The notes: generated from the letters alone by a model not told the origin. A stretch of DNA of 64,000 nt from an uncultured Candidatus Saccharibacteria bacterium (GCA_938036785.1 CALHWE010000012.1:1-64000), one strand, 5' to 3'; counted from the first letter of the stretch, positions 16,704 through 25,437 are shown. Program-made: numbers and translations.

Positions 16704-18340
16704 TGAGTTTATTCGCACAGATATTAGCGGCGCGGGGCTTGCATGGAGTAGCTGCTGAGGAGTTTTTACACCCTGATTATGATGCTAAGCCCGATCCATT
16801 CCTACTCTCCCAGATGCAGACGGCGGTGGATCGCTTGGTGCAGGCGCACCAACGGCGCGAAACAATCGTGATTTATGGCGATTATGATATCGACGGCCTC
16901 AGTGCGACGGCACTGCTGCTTGATGCCTTTGCGAGCTTTGGCTTTGCTGCGGTGGAGGCCTTTATTCCTAATCGCTTCGTAGAGGGTTATGGCATGACTA
17001 AAGGTGCGGTAGATAAGGTGGCGGCGATGGGGGCGCAGCTCATCGTCACGGTGGACTGCGGCAGCTTGTGCCACCAGGAAATTGCCTATGCCAAGGAGCG
17101 CTATGGCATCGATACCGTGGTGACCGACCACCACAACATTGCACCGACTCGCCCACCCGCCATCGCCACGGTTAATCCGAAATATGACGACCACCACTAT
17201 CCCTTCCGTGACCTCTGTGGGGCAGGCGTGGCTTTCAAGCTTGTCCAGGCGCTGCAGACGGTGCTGCCGGGTTTGCCAGCTGGCTACGAGAAGTGGCTGC
17301 TAGACTTGGTAGCGCTGGGTACGGTATGCGACATAGTATCGCTACGGAATGAGAACCGCGCCAATGTGTACTGGGGGATCGAGGTGTTGAAGAAGCAGCG
17401 CCGCCCTGGCCTCAAGGCACTGCTGGCGGTGGCTGGTGTGCAGCCAGCCCAGATTACCGCTCGGACGCTCGGTTTTGGTCTTGGCCCGCGTATGAATGCG
17501 GCAGGACGATTGGCATCGGCTGAGTACACCCTTGATATGCTGCGGGCGCGCGATGGTTTGGCGGCGCTTGAGGCGGCTCAGCAATTGGATCGCTTCAATA
17601 CCGAGCGCAAAGCCATCCAACAGGCCATCTACGACGAAGCTTGCCAGCAGGCCGAGCGTTATGTTGCCGACCCTGTCCTCGTTGTGAGCCAGCAGGGGTG
17701 GAACCATGGCGTGATTGGGATTGTGGCATCCAAACTGGTAGAGGCGTATCATAAGCCAGTCTTTATCATTAGCGAGCGGGGCGAGACGGCAACGGGCAGT
17801 GCGCGTAGCTTTGGCGATTTTTCGGCTGAGCGGGCAGTGCGCGCTGCCGATGATGTCATTCTGCGTGGCGGTGGCCATGCGGCAGCAGCTGGTGTGACGC
17901 TCGAGACGCGGCAGATCGGCGCCTTTCGTCAGCGGGTGAACGACTACTACCGCTCGCTCCATCTCTCCGACCAAATGTACTACCTCTTGCCGCAGGCTGA
18001 TGTGGTGATTGATGATTTATCAGAGGTAACGGAGCAGCTGGTGGCCGATATTGCCCGCCTTGAACCCTTTGGCAATGGTAACCCAGAGCCTGTTTTGCAG
18101 CTGCGCCGCGGCACCGTCTCGCAGCTGCGCCACATGGGCAGCGACGGGCAGCACATCAAGCTTACGGTGCAGGATGGGCAAGGCACAGCGCTGCAACTAT
18201 TGGCCTTCAACGCGCCACCGAATTTTGTACGTCAGCCGGGCGATGTTATTTCGGTTTGGTTCCAGCCAACTATCAACGACTGGCGTGGTATGCGCAGTGT
18301 AGAGGGGCGGCTGCTCCATGTAGAGCTGGTGGATGAGTAG
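16703..18340 (+). CDS. recJ: Single-strand-specific exonuclease RecJ
   Basis: 545 aa. The DHH phosphoesterase motifs are complete: GDYDIDG (about 58-64), VDCG (about 115), TDHHN (about 140) and the later acidic motif DLVALGTVCD (about 200). The DHHA1 motif GGGHAAAAG (about 392) and a C-terminal OB-like domain follow. RecJ degrades single-stranded DNA 5'-3' in mismatch, base-excision and recombination repair. Start-stop overlap with the winged-helix gene indicates one operon. Confidence 0.96.
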   Translation: MSLFAQILAARGLHGVAAEEFLHPDYDAKPDPFLLSQMQTAVDRLVQAHQRRETIVIYGDYDIDGLSATALLLDAFASFGFAAVEAFIPNRFVEGYGMTKGAVDKVAAMGAQLIVTVDCGSLCHQEIAYAKERYGIDTVVTDHHNIAPTRPPAIATVNPKYDDHHYPFRDLCGAGVAFKLVQALQTVLPGLPAGYEKWLLDLVALGTVCDIVSLRNENRANVYWGIEVLKKQRRPGLKALLAVAGVQPAQITARTLGFGLGPRMNAAGRLASAEYTLDMLRARDGLAALEAAQQLDRFNTERKAIQQAIYDEACQQAERYVADPVLVVSQQGWNHGVIGIVASKLVEAYHKPVFIISERGETATGSARSFGDFSAERAVRAADDVILRGGGHAAAAGVTLETRQIGAFRQRVNDYYRSLHLSDQMYYLLPQADVVIDDLSEVTEQLVADIARLEPFGNGNPEPVLQLRRGTVSQLRHMGSDGQHIKLTVQDGQGTALQLLAFNAPPNFVRQPGDVISVWFQPTINDWRGMRSVEGRLLHVELVDE

Positions 18341-18507
18341 CGTTACATAGCTGGTAGTGCTCGATACCACGGATTTATAAAGCCAAAGATTCTAATTATT
18401 CTAAAGCACGCTCTCGTTTGGGGGTGTTTTTCTTGAGAGTTGGTGGTGAGGCTTTGAAGGCGGGGTAATGTAGTTTGCAATAAAACCTCTCCCATTGCAT
18501 AAATATA

Positions 18508-18540
18508 TTGACAAATCGAGAGAGAGAGAGAGAGCAATAT
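18508..18540 (+). promoter_or_regulatory. Promoter with a 17-nt GA repeat between -35 and -10
   Basis: A perfect -35 TTGACA (18508-18513) is followed by aatc and a GA tract (18518-18534), then CAATAT (18535-18540) as -10. The spacer is 21 nt; loss of two GA units would bring it to the optimal 17. The arrangement is like that of phase-variable promoters with repeats in the spacer. It serves the gene at 18577. Confidence 0.6.
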
Positions 18541-18576
18541 GGGTTCTTATCAATCATAACGATAGGAACACTACTC

Positions 18577-19146
18577 ATGCACGAGCGCACCACAGCATCG
18601 ACATACGATGCCAAACCAGCTATACTACCACCAGAACTAACCCAGGAGACCGACGCAGTGCCACCCCTCTACCTCGATACCAGCGCACTCGACTTTAGCG
18701 CCATTACCGACACCTACACCAAAATTGCCGACCCGAGCAAAGCGGTACATCCGGAGTTTGCCACCGAGCGGCAAGCCCTGACTACCAGCTTCGCACGAGC
18801 GGATGGTCAGCAGTATGTAGAGACGGAGAACATTGCCGAGGTGGGCGATGCCATTATCACTGGGCCAGAAGGTGAGCGCTATAGCATTGCGGCAGCGGAT
18901 TTTGCCGCCCTGTATGAGCCGCTGCGTGGTGAGGATGGTGCGGTGGTACCCGGCGCGTATCTGCCGAAGAATCAGATCAAAGCCATGCCTAACCCCACTG
19001 GCCGCGAGATCGTCATCGATGCGCCGTGGGGTGGCCAGCAGCGCGGCGAAGCAGATTGCTGGCTGGTGGAGAGCCAGATTACTGGTGACCGCTACATCAT
19101 TGAGGCAGCTGCCTTTGCTCAGACATATCGGCTGAGTGAGTCGTAG
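18577..19146 (+). CDS. Hypothetical protein with a duplicated motif, 189 aa
   Basis: Not recognised as a named family. Two similar stretches occur: EVGDAIITGPEGERYSIAA-DFAALYEP (residues about 87-115) and a second around residues 155-185 (SQITGDRYIIEA-AFAQTYR). This is a repeated GxxI(T/V)GPxGxRYxIxxxxFxxxY pattern, seen in small beta-strand units of unknown function. The start is the ATG at 18577 with agga 10 nt upstream. An in-frame start further upstream would translate the GA tract and lies inside the promoter. Cytosolic, acidic. Confidence 0.7.
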   Translation: MHERTTASTYDAKPAILPPELTQETDAVPPLYLDTSALDFSAITDTYTKIADPSKAVHPEFATERQALTTSFARADGQQYVETENIAEVGDAIITGPEGERYSIAAADFAALYEPLRGEDGAVVPGAYLPKNQIKAMPNPTGREIVIDAPWGGQQRGEADCWLVESQITGDRYIIEAAAFAQTYRLSES

Positions 19147-19233
19147 AGAAGGTGCGCTCATTTATCGCTAAGTGAACCTGTTATTAACAGGGGTCAATAG
19201 CGACTGGCTCCTTTGCTTTGTGTAGCTTTGTTT

Positions 19234-19767
19234 TTAGTAATAACCGCTTGGTGGAGTTTGGCGCCGTGGGTCGTAAAGGTCGATATCTGAGTAGTAGGTG
19301 CGCTCAAGATAATTCATATTATCCCAAGTGTTTGATGCTTCAAGTGTAATATTGATTTTCCACATTGCTGTCCAAAGTGTCACCTTGACGCCATTGTCAA
19401 AGTACCATTCGATGCATGCCATATCTTCCTCACGCTCTATTTCTGTTCCTTCGCCATACTGCGAGGTGAGAGCTGCTTCGTATGTGTCAAAGGTATTCCA
19501 GGATAACTCATAATACTGATCGTCATAATATAGATCACCATCGCTATCATCACCGTTCTCAAGATCTGCAAGTGATATATCAACAGAGGTTAGAATATTA
19601 TGAGTAAAGCTGAGTGTACTTTCGGGGTGGCCTGCCTGACATGCTGTTATTTCGCTCTGTGACTGTGGCCACTTACTGGTCAAGTCAGCCACAGCTTGCA
19701 GCATCGTCTCAACGGATGCGGCGCGATATGTATAGGGGTGTGGTAGAGTTGGTGTGTCGTCTGACAT
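19234..19767 (-). CDS. Hypothetical acidic protein, 177 aa
   Basis: No family recognised. A good SD (aaggaaac) precedes the ATG at 19767. The product is acidic and rich in Tyr, Trp and Asp (for example DGDLYYDDQYYELSW), without membrane segments. It is transcribed divergently from the gene at 19905 from overlapping promoters. One ACAGAGGT octamer (19583) lies within it. Confidence 0.7.
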   Translation of the reverse strand: MSDDTPTLPHPYTYRAASVETMLQAVADLTSKWPQSQSEITACQAGHPESTLSFTHNILTSVDISLADLENGDDSDGDLYYDDQYYELSWNTFDTYEAALTSQYGEGTEIEREEDMACIEWYFDNGVKVTLWTAMWKINITLEASNTWDNMNYLERTYYSDIDLYDPRRQTPPSGYY

Positions 19768-19798
19768 GGTGTTTCCTTGCTTTAGATTCTTATCAGCT

Positions 19799-19848
19799 AG
19801 TGTAGCAAATGCTACAATTTGCGCCAACCCGATCATCCGTGCTATAGT
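19799..19848. promoter_or_regulatory. Divergent promoters with overlapping -35 boxes and an inverted repeat
   Basis: Minus strand: -35 TTGGCG (19827-19822), 17-nt spacer, -10 TACACT (19804-19799), for the gene at 19767. Plus strand: -35 TTGCGC (19819-19824), 18-nt spacer, -10 TATAGT (19843-19848), for the gene at 19905. The perfect inverted repeat tgtagc-aaat-gctaca (19801-19816) covers the minus-strand spacer and touches the plus -35. It is a good candidate operator that would couple both genes. Confidence 0.6.
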
Positions 19849-19904
19849 AGGGGGCAAACAAACCATACCAACAGAACATCCACCACATAACCACGGGAGG
19901 TCCC

Positions 19905-20471
19905 ATGGAAAGATTTGTTCGTCCGATAGACACGCGAGAATCAGAAGAAGTACTGCAGCCACTCGCTGCTACATTGTTGGAGAGTGCTCAGTGGCGGCGG
20001 CTGAATGGTATAGAGGATAAGACCCCTGAAGTAGCTAAGCAGCTAGCAACCGAGCAGGCCAAACGGGCAGAGCAGTTGGTGCCATTCTTGCAAGAGTATG
20101 GTTGTGATGCGGATAATAAACCACAGCCAGCGAGTGAACAACTGGTCGACCGAGAGAGTGCGCTCTACCGCGACGCGCTTGCGGCGAGCTATATCCAAGA
20201 GCTTGAGGCTCAAGGGATAGAGCTGAGTGATGTCGAATTAGTCGCAAACGATGTACCTCTGTCGGATGAACTCCCCGAGAATGAGCAGCGGCGCTTACTG
20301 CTGCCTATTGAGTACGCCTTGCAGGCAGCGGAGCACGAGAATAGAGAGAATGGTACGCTTGCACCAGTGGTAGGGATTGGTCGAGCAGCCGTCAGACGGG
20401 GCAGTCGCCGTGAAGTCGGTGTAACGAGCTCGTCAGACAAGAGTGCATGGCCAGAGGCTGTGGCAGCATAA
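19905..20471 (+). CDS. Hypothetical protein, 188 aa
   Basis: No family recognised. A strong SD (gggaggt) precedes ATG 19905. The product is soluble, mostly helical and acidic in the first 160 residues, with a basic, Arg- and Ser-rich tail (about 160-188). It is divergent from the gene at 19767 and ends at a strong terminator. Confidence 0.7.
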   Translation: MERFVRPIDTRESEEVLQPLAATLLESAQWRRLNGIEDKTPEVAKQLATEQAKRAEQLVPFLQEYGCDADNKPQPASEQLVDRESALYRDALAASYIQELEAQGIELSDVELVANDVPLSDELPENEQRRLLLPIEYALQAAEHENRENGTLAPVVGIGRAAVRRGSRREVGVTSSSDKSAWPEAVAA

Positions 20472-20489
20472 ACCCTATAGAAGCAAAGA

Positions 20490-20519
20490 ATAAAACCAGC
20501 TACAAAGGCTGGTTTTTTC
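20490..20519 (+). terminator. Intrinsic terminator
   Basis: Stem aaaaccagc / gctggtttt followed by T6, 20 nt behind the gene at 19905. Confidence 0.9.
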
Positions 20520-20744
20520 ACTATTTGTATTGCGCTTCATTGTACTAAAATACTTAAATACTTGAGAAAGTTAGTGGATGAGAGAGGGGATAGACAGGAA
20601 GAACCTGAACCAATAGACACATTGCGCTGCACCGGTAGTGCTGTTATCAGCCAGAATACACCCATACTTCGCACCCTCCTATCATATCTTTACCTCTGTA
20701 AACATGCGCACAAATGTACTATGTTCCAAAATTAGACAAAATGG

Positions 20745-20773
20745 TTGTATAACTTTGGCAAGTACGCTACAAT
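20745..20773 (+). promoter_or_regulatory. Promoter of the Panacea-type toxin-antitoxin pair
   Basis: -35 TTGTAT (20745-20750), 17-nt spacer, -10 TACAAT (20768-20773), 35 nt before the antitoxin start. An ACCTCTGT octamer in the context tttacctctgtaaa (20690-20703) lies about 50 nt upstream. Confidence 0.75.
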
Positions 20774-20807
20774 GGAGGCATGATGCAACAGGAAGGACCA
20801 AATCGCA

Positions 20808-21665
20808 ATGAGTTTTGAGGCAAGTATTAGGCAACTGCGTGGCAATGCGGGGCTTTCGCAGCAGGCGGTGGCCGATGCAGTTGGGATTGCCCGCGCGACG
20901 TATATCAAGCTAGAGAATGGTGGCCGCGAGCCAAAGCTTGGCGAGCTGACGAAGATTAGCCAATACTACGAAGTTGGCGTGCAAGAATTGATTAGCGGCA
21001 TTGCTATGACGGACACTGTTGCACAACAAGCTCAGCACAGTCCGTGGCGGGTGGCGGACGATGCAGCACTGTATGTGGGCGATACACCAGCCGAATACCG
21101 CCACGATGATGCGCAGCGTGCCCAGCCTACGGCTGCTCAGTCGCGCGATGCTATCCCGCGGCTCCACACCACCAAACTGCGCCAGGTGTTACTCTATACG
21201 CTAGGCAAGATTGGTGCGCGGCCCAATGTGGGCGAGGCGGTGCTGCATCGGCTGCTGTACTTTATTGATTTTGATTATTACGAGCGCACAGGCAAGAGCA
21301 TTACTGGCCTGGCGTATCTGCACGAGACCTATGGGCCCGCGCCGGCTGCAGATTTGCAAGCTTTGGTCGATGAGATGCGGGCCCGCGATGAGCTTGATGT
21401 TATCGAGACGAAGCACTTTAGCCACAAGCAGCGCAAGTTCCTTCCGCTCAAGAATGCCGAGCTGAGCGAGCTCAGCGCCAACGAGATCAAGCACATCGAT
21501 GCCGAGCTAGAGCGCCTCGGGAGCAAGAGCGCTGCCGAGCTGAGCAACCTTGCCTACAAAGATGCGCCATGGGTGATTGCGAAATATGGACAGACGATTG
21601 ATTACCGCGACACGTTTTATCGGACAGACGTTACCTCTGTAATCGAGTCAGATGATGATTTATAA
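20808..21665 (+). CDS. HTH-Panacea (SocA-like) antitoxin
   Basis: 285 aa. Residues 4-60 form an Xre-type helix-turn-helix (IRQLRGNAGLSQQAVADAVG...YIKLENGGREP). After a linker, residues about 125-250 match the Panacea/SocA (DUF4065) pattern: LRQVLLYTLGKIG...LHRLLYFIDFDYYERTGKSITGLAYLHETYGPAP, then late helices. Panacea domains are the versatile antitoxin modules of PanAT toxin-antitoxin systems, and many carry an N-terminal HTH for self-repression. The downstream gene overlaps by 14 bp. SD aagga. The closest alternative is a SocA-type proteolytic adaptor. Confidence 0.8.
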   Translation: MSFEASIRQLRGNAGLSQQAVADAVGIARATYIKLENGGREPKLGELTKISQYYEVGVQELISGIAMTDTVAQQAQHSPWRVADDAALYVGDTPAEYRHDDAQRAQPTAAQSRDAIPRLHTTKLRQVLLYTLGKIGARPNVGEAVLHRLLYFIDFDYYERTGKSITGLAYLHETYGPAPAADLQALVDEMRARDELDVIETKHFSHKQRKFLPLKNAELSELSANEIKHIDAELERLGSKSAAELSNLAYKDAPWVIAKYGQTIDYRDTFYRTDVTSVIESDDDL

Positions 21666-22077
21666 GCAGGCAACAGAATTTTCAAGTGATCTCCAGACGC
21701 TGGCACAGCGCATTCCCACGCTGCCAGCCGATATCGAGCGCGTCAAGCCGCGGCTGGTGCGTATCTTTGCTGAGCCAAGTGAGACGACGGTGGCGGATTT
21801 TCGCCAGCAGCTCTTTGCGTGCGGCAAGGCGTCCATTATACAGCAAACTGCTCGGTGCACAGTAGTGCAGCTCTGCCTCGATACCGACACAGCAGCCTAT
21901 CGATGGGCGGTGTGGCTGGTGTTTGCGGTAGTGCGAGCACTGCCTCGTAGTGCACCGTCGCGGGCGGCTCGAGCTACCAGCACGATTATCCTTATCGAGG
22001 TCTACGCTACCCCTGGTAAAGCGCATGGGGACAAGCGGCGTATCAAGCGAATTATGAATAAATTGGAGGAAGCATAA
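21652..22077 (+). CDS. Putative toxin paired with the Panacea antitoxin
   Basis: 141 aa. It overlaps the antitoxin gene by 14 bp, with a double ATG and no separate SD, so translation is coupled. The protein is basic. The C-terminal segment IILIEVYATPGKAHGDKRRIKRIMNKL reads like the end of RelE/ParE-fold or Panacea-associated toxins (beta strand, then a Lys/Arg-rich helix). Position and size fit the toxin of a PanAT pair. No catalytic residue can be named with confidence. Confidence 0.6.
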   Translation: MMIYKQATEFSSDLQTLAQRIPTLPADIERVKPRLVRIFAEPSETTVADFRQQLFACGKASIIQQTARCTVVQLCLDTDTAAYRWAVWLVFAVVRALPRSAPSRAARATSTIILIEVYATPGKAHGDKRRIKRIMNKLEEA

Positions 22078-22298
22078 TGTAGAGCAACAGGGTACTCACA
22101 CTGGTCGAAAATAAGCTGCGTAGAAGAGAAGAGAGCCACGCACGGCTGATGGGGTTGACAAACGAGACGCGATTTGCTAGAGTAGTGTCCTTGGGTCTGG
22201 GGTATAGACAATACTACTCTTGTCCGGTCTACTGTCTTGTGGCTGTGTGATACCACTGTTTTTTGCGCTCCGCTTTCTACCGCTTATGCTTCCTCCGA

Positions 22299-22380
22299 CC
22301 AAATACTCGCTCTAGGCTCCCAATATTAGAGCGAGTATTTGGACTGAGGTATCCATACCTCTCGAGATGCGAGAGGCGCT
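22299..22380. repeat. Cluster of perfect hairpins
   Basis: A 16-bp perfect stem ccaaatactcgctcta / tagagcgagtatttgg (22299-22314, 22327-22342) with a 12-nt loop is followed by gaggtat-cc-atacctc and cctctcg-agatg-cgagagg, which share bases and so exclude each other. No T run follows. It lies between the toxin gene and the convergent membrane-protein gene (22495, minus), so it may end both transcripts, or be an RNA. Confidence 0.5.
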
Positions 22381-22494
22381 ACAACAATAGTGTGCGCCAC
22401 ATAGCTACAAATAAAGCACCCGTCACAAACTATTCATAACAGTGTAGCATATTTGTTGCAATTTTGTGCAAAATAGGCAAATAAGTATCAGCCG

Positions 22495-23118
22495 CTAGCG
22501 GTACATACCACGCTTGCGATTTTGCAAAAATAGCACAAGACTAACGACAAAGGCGATGGCATATACAGTGATGAAGAAGGCATAGAGGCATAATGAGATA
22601 ATTGCCTCATGAGAAGGGACATTCCAGAGGTTTGGTGTTATCGCATGGGTTGGTGTGGTATAGTCTCCTCCAAGCATCCCGATTGTGGCGTGGGCAATCA
22701 TCTCAAATAGACTAATAATGAGCATACCACCAGTGACGAATAGCCCCTGCGACATACTGCTATCACCCTCCGTTTGCTCTGGTGCAACAATGAGCAAAAT
22801 CGGCAGTATACCAAGATTTACATAAATAATGTAGCTGTATGCAGCGCCAAGAATACCAAAAATAGCGGCAATAACGATGTACAGCACCAACAGCGCAAAT
22901 AATAGCCCGGCAGACACCCAGCGAATAACTGCACCAAATGACGAGCCGGTGCGCGGCATGGCTGTGGGCGAATAAGCTGGTGGCATTGGTGCTGGTGCGC
23001 TTTGTAGCTGCTGTGGTGGTTGTGGGGGGTGTTGTCCGTATGGCTGTGGTGGTTGTTGCTGCTGGGTGTATGGCTGAGGCTGCTGAGGTTGCTGTGGGTA
23101 TGGTGAGGAAGGTGTCAT
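22495..23118 (-). CDS. Membrane protein with Pro/Gln-rich N-terminus, 207 aa
   Basis: Residues 1-60 are a Pro-Gln-rich, disordered cytoplasmic tail. The rest has about four membrane segments (about 70-95, 98-120, 135-155, 180-203) and a basic end (QNRKRGMYR). The fold type recalls DUF4870-like or short CPR membrane proteins, but I do not recognise a named family. Start ATG 23118; a TATAAT box lies 9 nt before it, so the 5' leader is very short or absent. Confidence 0.7.
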   Translation of the reverse strand: MTPSSPYPQQPQQPQPYTQQQQPPQPYGQHPPQPPQQLQSAPAPMPPAYSPTAMPRTGSSFGAVIRWVSAGLLFALLVLYIVIAAIFGILGAAYSYIIYVNLGILPILLIVAPEQTEGDSSMSQGLFVTGGMLIISLFEMIAHATIGMLGGDYTTPTHAITPNLWNVPSHEAIISLCLYAFFITVYAIAFVVSLVLFLQNRKRGMYR

Positions 23119-23386
23119 AGTAGATTGATTATAATACAGAGACGAGCGATGCGCCAAGCAAAATAGCACAATAGCTCAGCCCTAGAGTATCGCCGTTGCT
23201 CATATCTCTCGACGCGAGGGTGTAATTGTGCTAAGCTGCATGAGTTTCGGAGTTGTGCTAGCACCAGAGTGGTGAGGGGTATATCACACCTGAGCGCTGG
23301 TTTTTTGTAGGTGATACAGTAATTTGCGCAACTTTACGTGCGATAGAATTGCAAAAATTGTCGCATCTGCTATAATGAGGAGCGAT

Positions 23387-23602
23387 ATGGTACAAGTAAC
23401 ACGAAAAGACGAGCGCGAGGCGAATGAGAACATCATCCGTCGGTTTAATAGCCGAGTGTTGAAGAGCGGTGTGCTAGCAAAGGCACGGGCATCGATGCGA
23501 TTTGCCAAGCCGATCAGCAAGACCGATCGCCGCAAGAAGGCGATTACCCGTCGTCAGCGTAAGGCTGACAAGATGGCCAAAGTTCGCCTGGGGATCCGCT
23601 AG
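23387..23602 (+). CDS. rpsU: Ribosomal protein S21-like
   Basis: 71 aa, very basic. The pattern MVQVTRKDEREANENIIRRFNSRVLKSGVL...RFAKPISKTDRRKKAITRRQRK is that of bS21 with its Arg/Lys-rich C-terminal helix. bS21 sits near the anti-SD region of the 30S subunit. TATAAT (23371-23376) is followed by an SD (gagg) 7 nt before ATG. The next gene begins directly after the stop codon, the common rpsU-yqeY order. Confidence 0.9.
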   Translation: MVQVTRKDEREANENIIRRFNSRVLKSGVLAKARASMRFAKPISKTDRRKKAITRRQRKADKMAKVRLGIR

Positions 23603-24061
23603 GTGACGACGCTCAAGCAGCGTATCAAAGACGAAATGAAAGCCGCTTTGCTTAGCGGCGATCGTTTTGTTGGTGACACCTTGCGCAACCTTGGTGCTGC
23701 TATCCTTGATGAAGAGGTGAAGCAGGGTGTGCGCAAGACTGGCCTGGACGATGCTGCCGTCGAGCAGGTGATCGTTCGTGAGGTGAAGAAGCGGCGTGAT
23801 GCCGCAGCAATCTATCGCACCAATGGTCGCCCTGAACTTGCTGAGCCCGAGGAGCGCGAGATGGCAGTACTCCAGCGCTACCTGCCGCAGCCACTGAGTG
23901 ATGAGGAGTTGCAAGCCGTGGTGACCCAGACGATTGCCGAGCTTGGGGTAGATAATCCACGAATGACGGGCCAGGTGATTGGCGCTGTCAAGGCCAAGGT
24001 GGGTAACCGAGCTGACGGTGGGGCGATCGCTCAACTGGTACAACGTGCCCTTGCCCCGTAG
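23603..24061 (+). CDS. yqeY: YqeY/GatB-C-terminal-domain protein
   Basis: 152 aa. The pattern MTTLKQRIKDEMKAALLSGD...TLRNLGAAILDEEV...EEREMAVLQRYLPQPLSDEEL...GQVIGAVKAKVGNRADG matches the YqeY family, a GatB/Yqey tRNA-amidase-like domain. Its biochemical role is unproven. It starts with GTG immediately after the rpsU stop, so it is translated by coupling. Confidence 0.92.
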   Translation: MTTLKQRIKDEMKAALLSGDRFVGDTLRNLGAAILDEEVKQGVRKTGLDDAAVEQVIVREVKKRRDAAAIYRTNGRPELAEPEEREMAVLQRYLPQPLSDEELQAVVTQTIAELGVDNPRMTGQVIGAVKAKVGNRADGGAIAQLVQRALAP

Positions 24062-24127
24062 TTTTATGACAAGAGCAATAATTTTTCTTAATAATAACGA
24101 TAACCACATAATAACAAGGAGGCACAG

Positions 24128-24679
24128 ATGATTCTTTTGTTTGGCCCAACTGGTGCCGGTAAGAGTATGCAAGGGCAGATGCTGGCAGTACGCCAGGGGT
24201 GGAAGTGGCTCTCGACGGGTGAGATGCTGCGCCAGAGCACCGACCCAGCGGTGATTGCTACACTCAAGGCTGGTGAGCTCGTGAGTGACAAGCTTACCTA
24301 CCAAGTCTTCGATCATGCGGTGCAAGAGGCGTATCGCAAGCATTACCAAAATATTATTGTTGATGGATTCCCGCGTACGAAAGAGCAAGCTGCGTGGCTC
24401 GATGACCATCTCGCGCGTACTGGTGATAACATTGACCTCGTCGTGGTACTGGAAGTGCCTGAGCAGGAAATCATGCGCCGCTTAGCCAAGCGAGGCCGAA
24501 TGGAGGATACACCCGAGACGATTGCGCGTCGCATGGCCATCTACCGCCAAAAGATGTACCCAGTACTTGGTATCTTTGCTGAGGCTGGGGTGAAGATCAT
24601 TCACCTCGACGGGACTGGCACCGCGGGCGAAGTGCACGACCGGATTTATGACGAGGTAATGCACGCATGGCCCAACTAA
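24128..24679 (+). CDS. adk: Adenylate kinase family protein
   Basis: 183 aa. P-loop GPTGAGKSMQG (residues about 6-16), the NMP-binding STGEMLR, GFPRTKEQA (about 80-88) and the LID arginines (RLAKRGRMEDT; RRMAIYRQ) are present. The LID is short and lacks a zinc finger. It converts AMP and ATP to two ADP. SD aaggagg. Its end overlaps map by 13 bp; adk-map is a familiar pair, usually inside the ribosomal-protein operon but here apart from it. Confidence 0.93.
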   Translation: MILLFGPTGAGKSMQGQMLAVRQGWKWLSTGEMLRQSTDPAVIATLKAGELVSDKLTYQVFDHAVQEAYRKHYQNIIVDGFPRTKEQAAWLDDHLARTGDNIDLVVVLEVPEQEIMRRLAKRGRMEDTPETIARRMAIYRQKMYPVLGIFAEAGVKIIHLDGTGTAGEVHDRIYDEVMHAWPN

Positions 24680-25437
24680 TCACTGGTATCAAGACGCCTG
24701 AGCAGCTCGAAGCAATGCGCGAAGGGGGTAAGCGCCTGGCGCAGATCTTTGCTGATATCCGTCAATTTGTCCATGCCGGGGTAAGTGAGAAGCAGATCGA
24801 TGCCTTTGCGGCAGAGCGGATTGCTGCCTACGGTGCTGAGCCAACCTACAAAACCCCAGAGGTGAACTTCCCTGGGGTGATTTGTATTAGCACGAACGAA
24901 GCAATCGTCCATGGCGTACCAAGCGATTATATCTTACAGCGGGGCGATGTCGTTAGTTTCGATCTCGTCATTACCTACCGCGGGATGAAGACAGACAGCG
25001 CCTTTACTATGGTGGTGGATGACGCACCCACTGGGGCTATTAAGCACCTACTCCACACTACCGAGCGCAGTCTCTATGCTGGCATTGACGCGATCAAAGG
25101 GCCAGTCCGGACTGGCGATATTGGCGCAGCGGTGGAAGCAGTACTACAAAAGGGCCACCTTGGGATTATCCGCGAGCTGGTGGGGCACGGCGTGGGCCTC
25201 GAGATGCACATGCCGCCCGATGTGCCCAACTATGGCCGCAAAGGCACTGGCCCGCTGCTCCAGCCTGGTGATACCATTGCCATCGAGCCCATGGCTACCC
25301 TCGGTGGCAGTGCCATCTACAGTGACACCGCTGGCGATGGCTGGACAATTTACAGCCGCGATGGTAGCCTGGCTGCCCACTTCGAGCACACTGTCCTCAT
25401 CACTGAGACAGGGGCGGAGATTATGACGAAGCTGTAG
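24667..25437 (+). CDS. map: Methionine aminopeptidase, type I
   Basis: 256 aa. The pita-bread metal ligands are visible: Asp in VVSFDLV, Asp in GMKTDSAF, His in ELVGHGVGLEMH, Glu in IAIEPM and Glu in AHFEHTVLIT. The substrate His lies in NEAIVHGVP. It removes the N-terminal Met after deformylation. It overlaps adk by 13 bp and ends at a terminator at 25488. Confidence 0.96.
   Translation: MAQLITGIKTPEQLEAMREGGKRLAQIFADIRQFVHAGVSEKQIDAFAAERIAAYGAEPTYKTPEVNFPGVICISTNEAIVHGVPSDYILQRGDVVSFDLVITYRGMKTDSAFTMVVDDAPTGAIKHLLHTTERSLYAGIDAIKGPVRTGDIGAAVEAVLQKGHLGIIRELVGHGVGLEMHMPPDVPNYGRKGTGPLLQPGDTIAIEPMATLGGSAIYSDTAGDGWTIYSRDGSLAAHFEHTVLITETGAEIMTKL

Noticed and set aside
18508..18576. N-terminal extension of the gene at 18577 that would translate the GA tract as Arg-Glu repeats
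   Set aside because: It would begin inside the -35 box TTGACA; the ATG at 18577 has an SD-like agga and lies downstream of the promoter.
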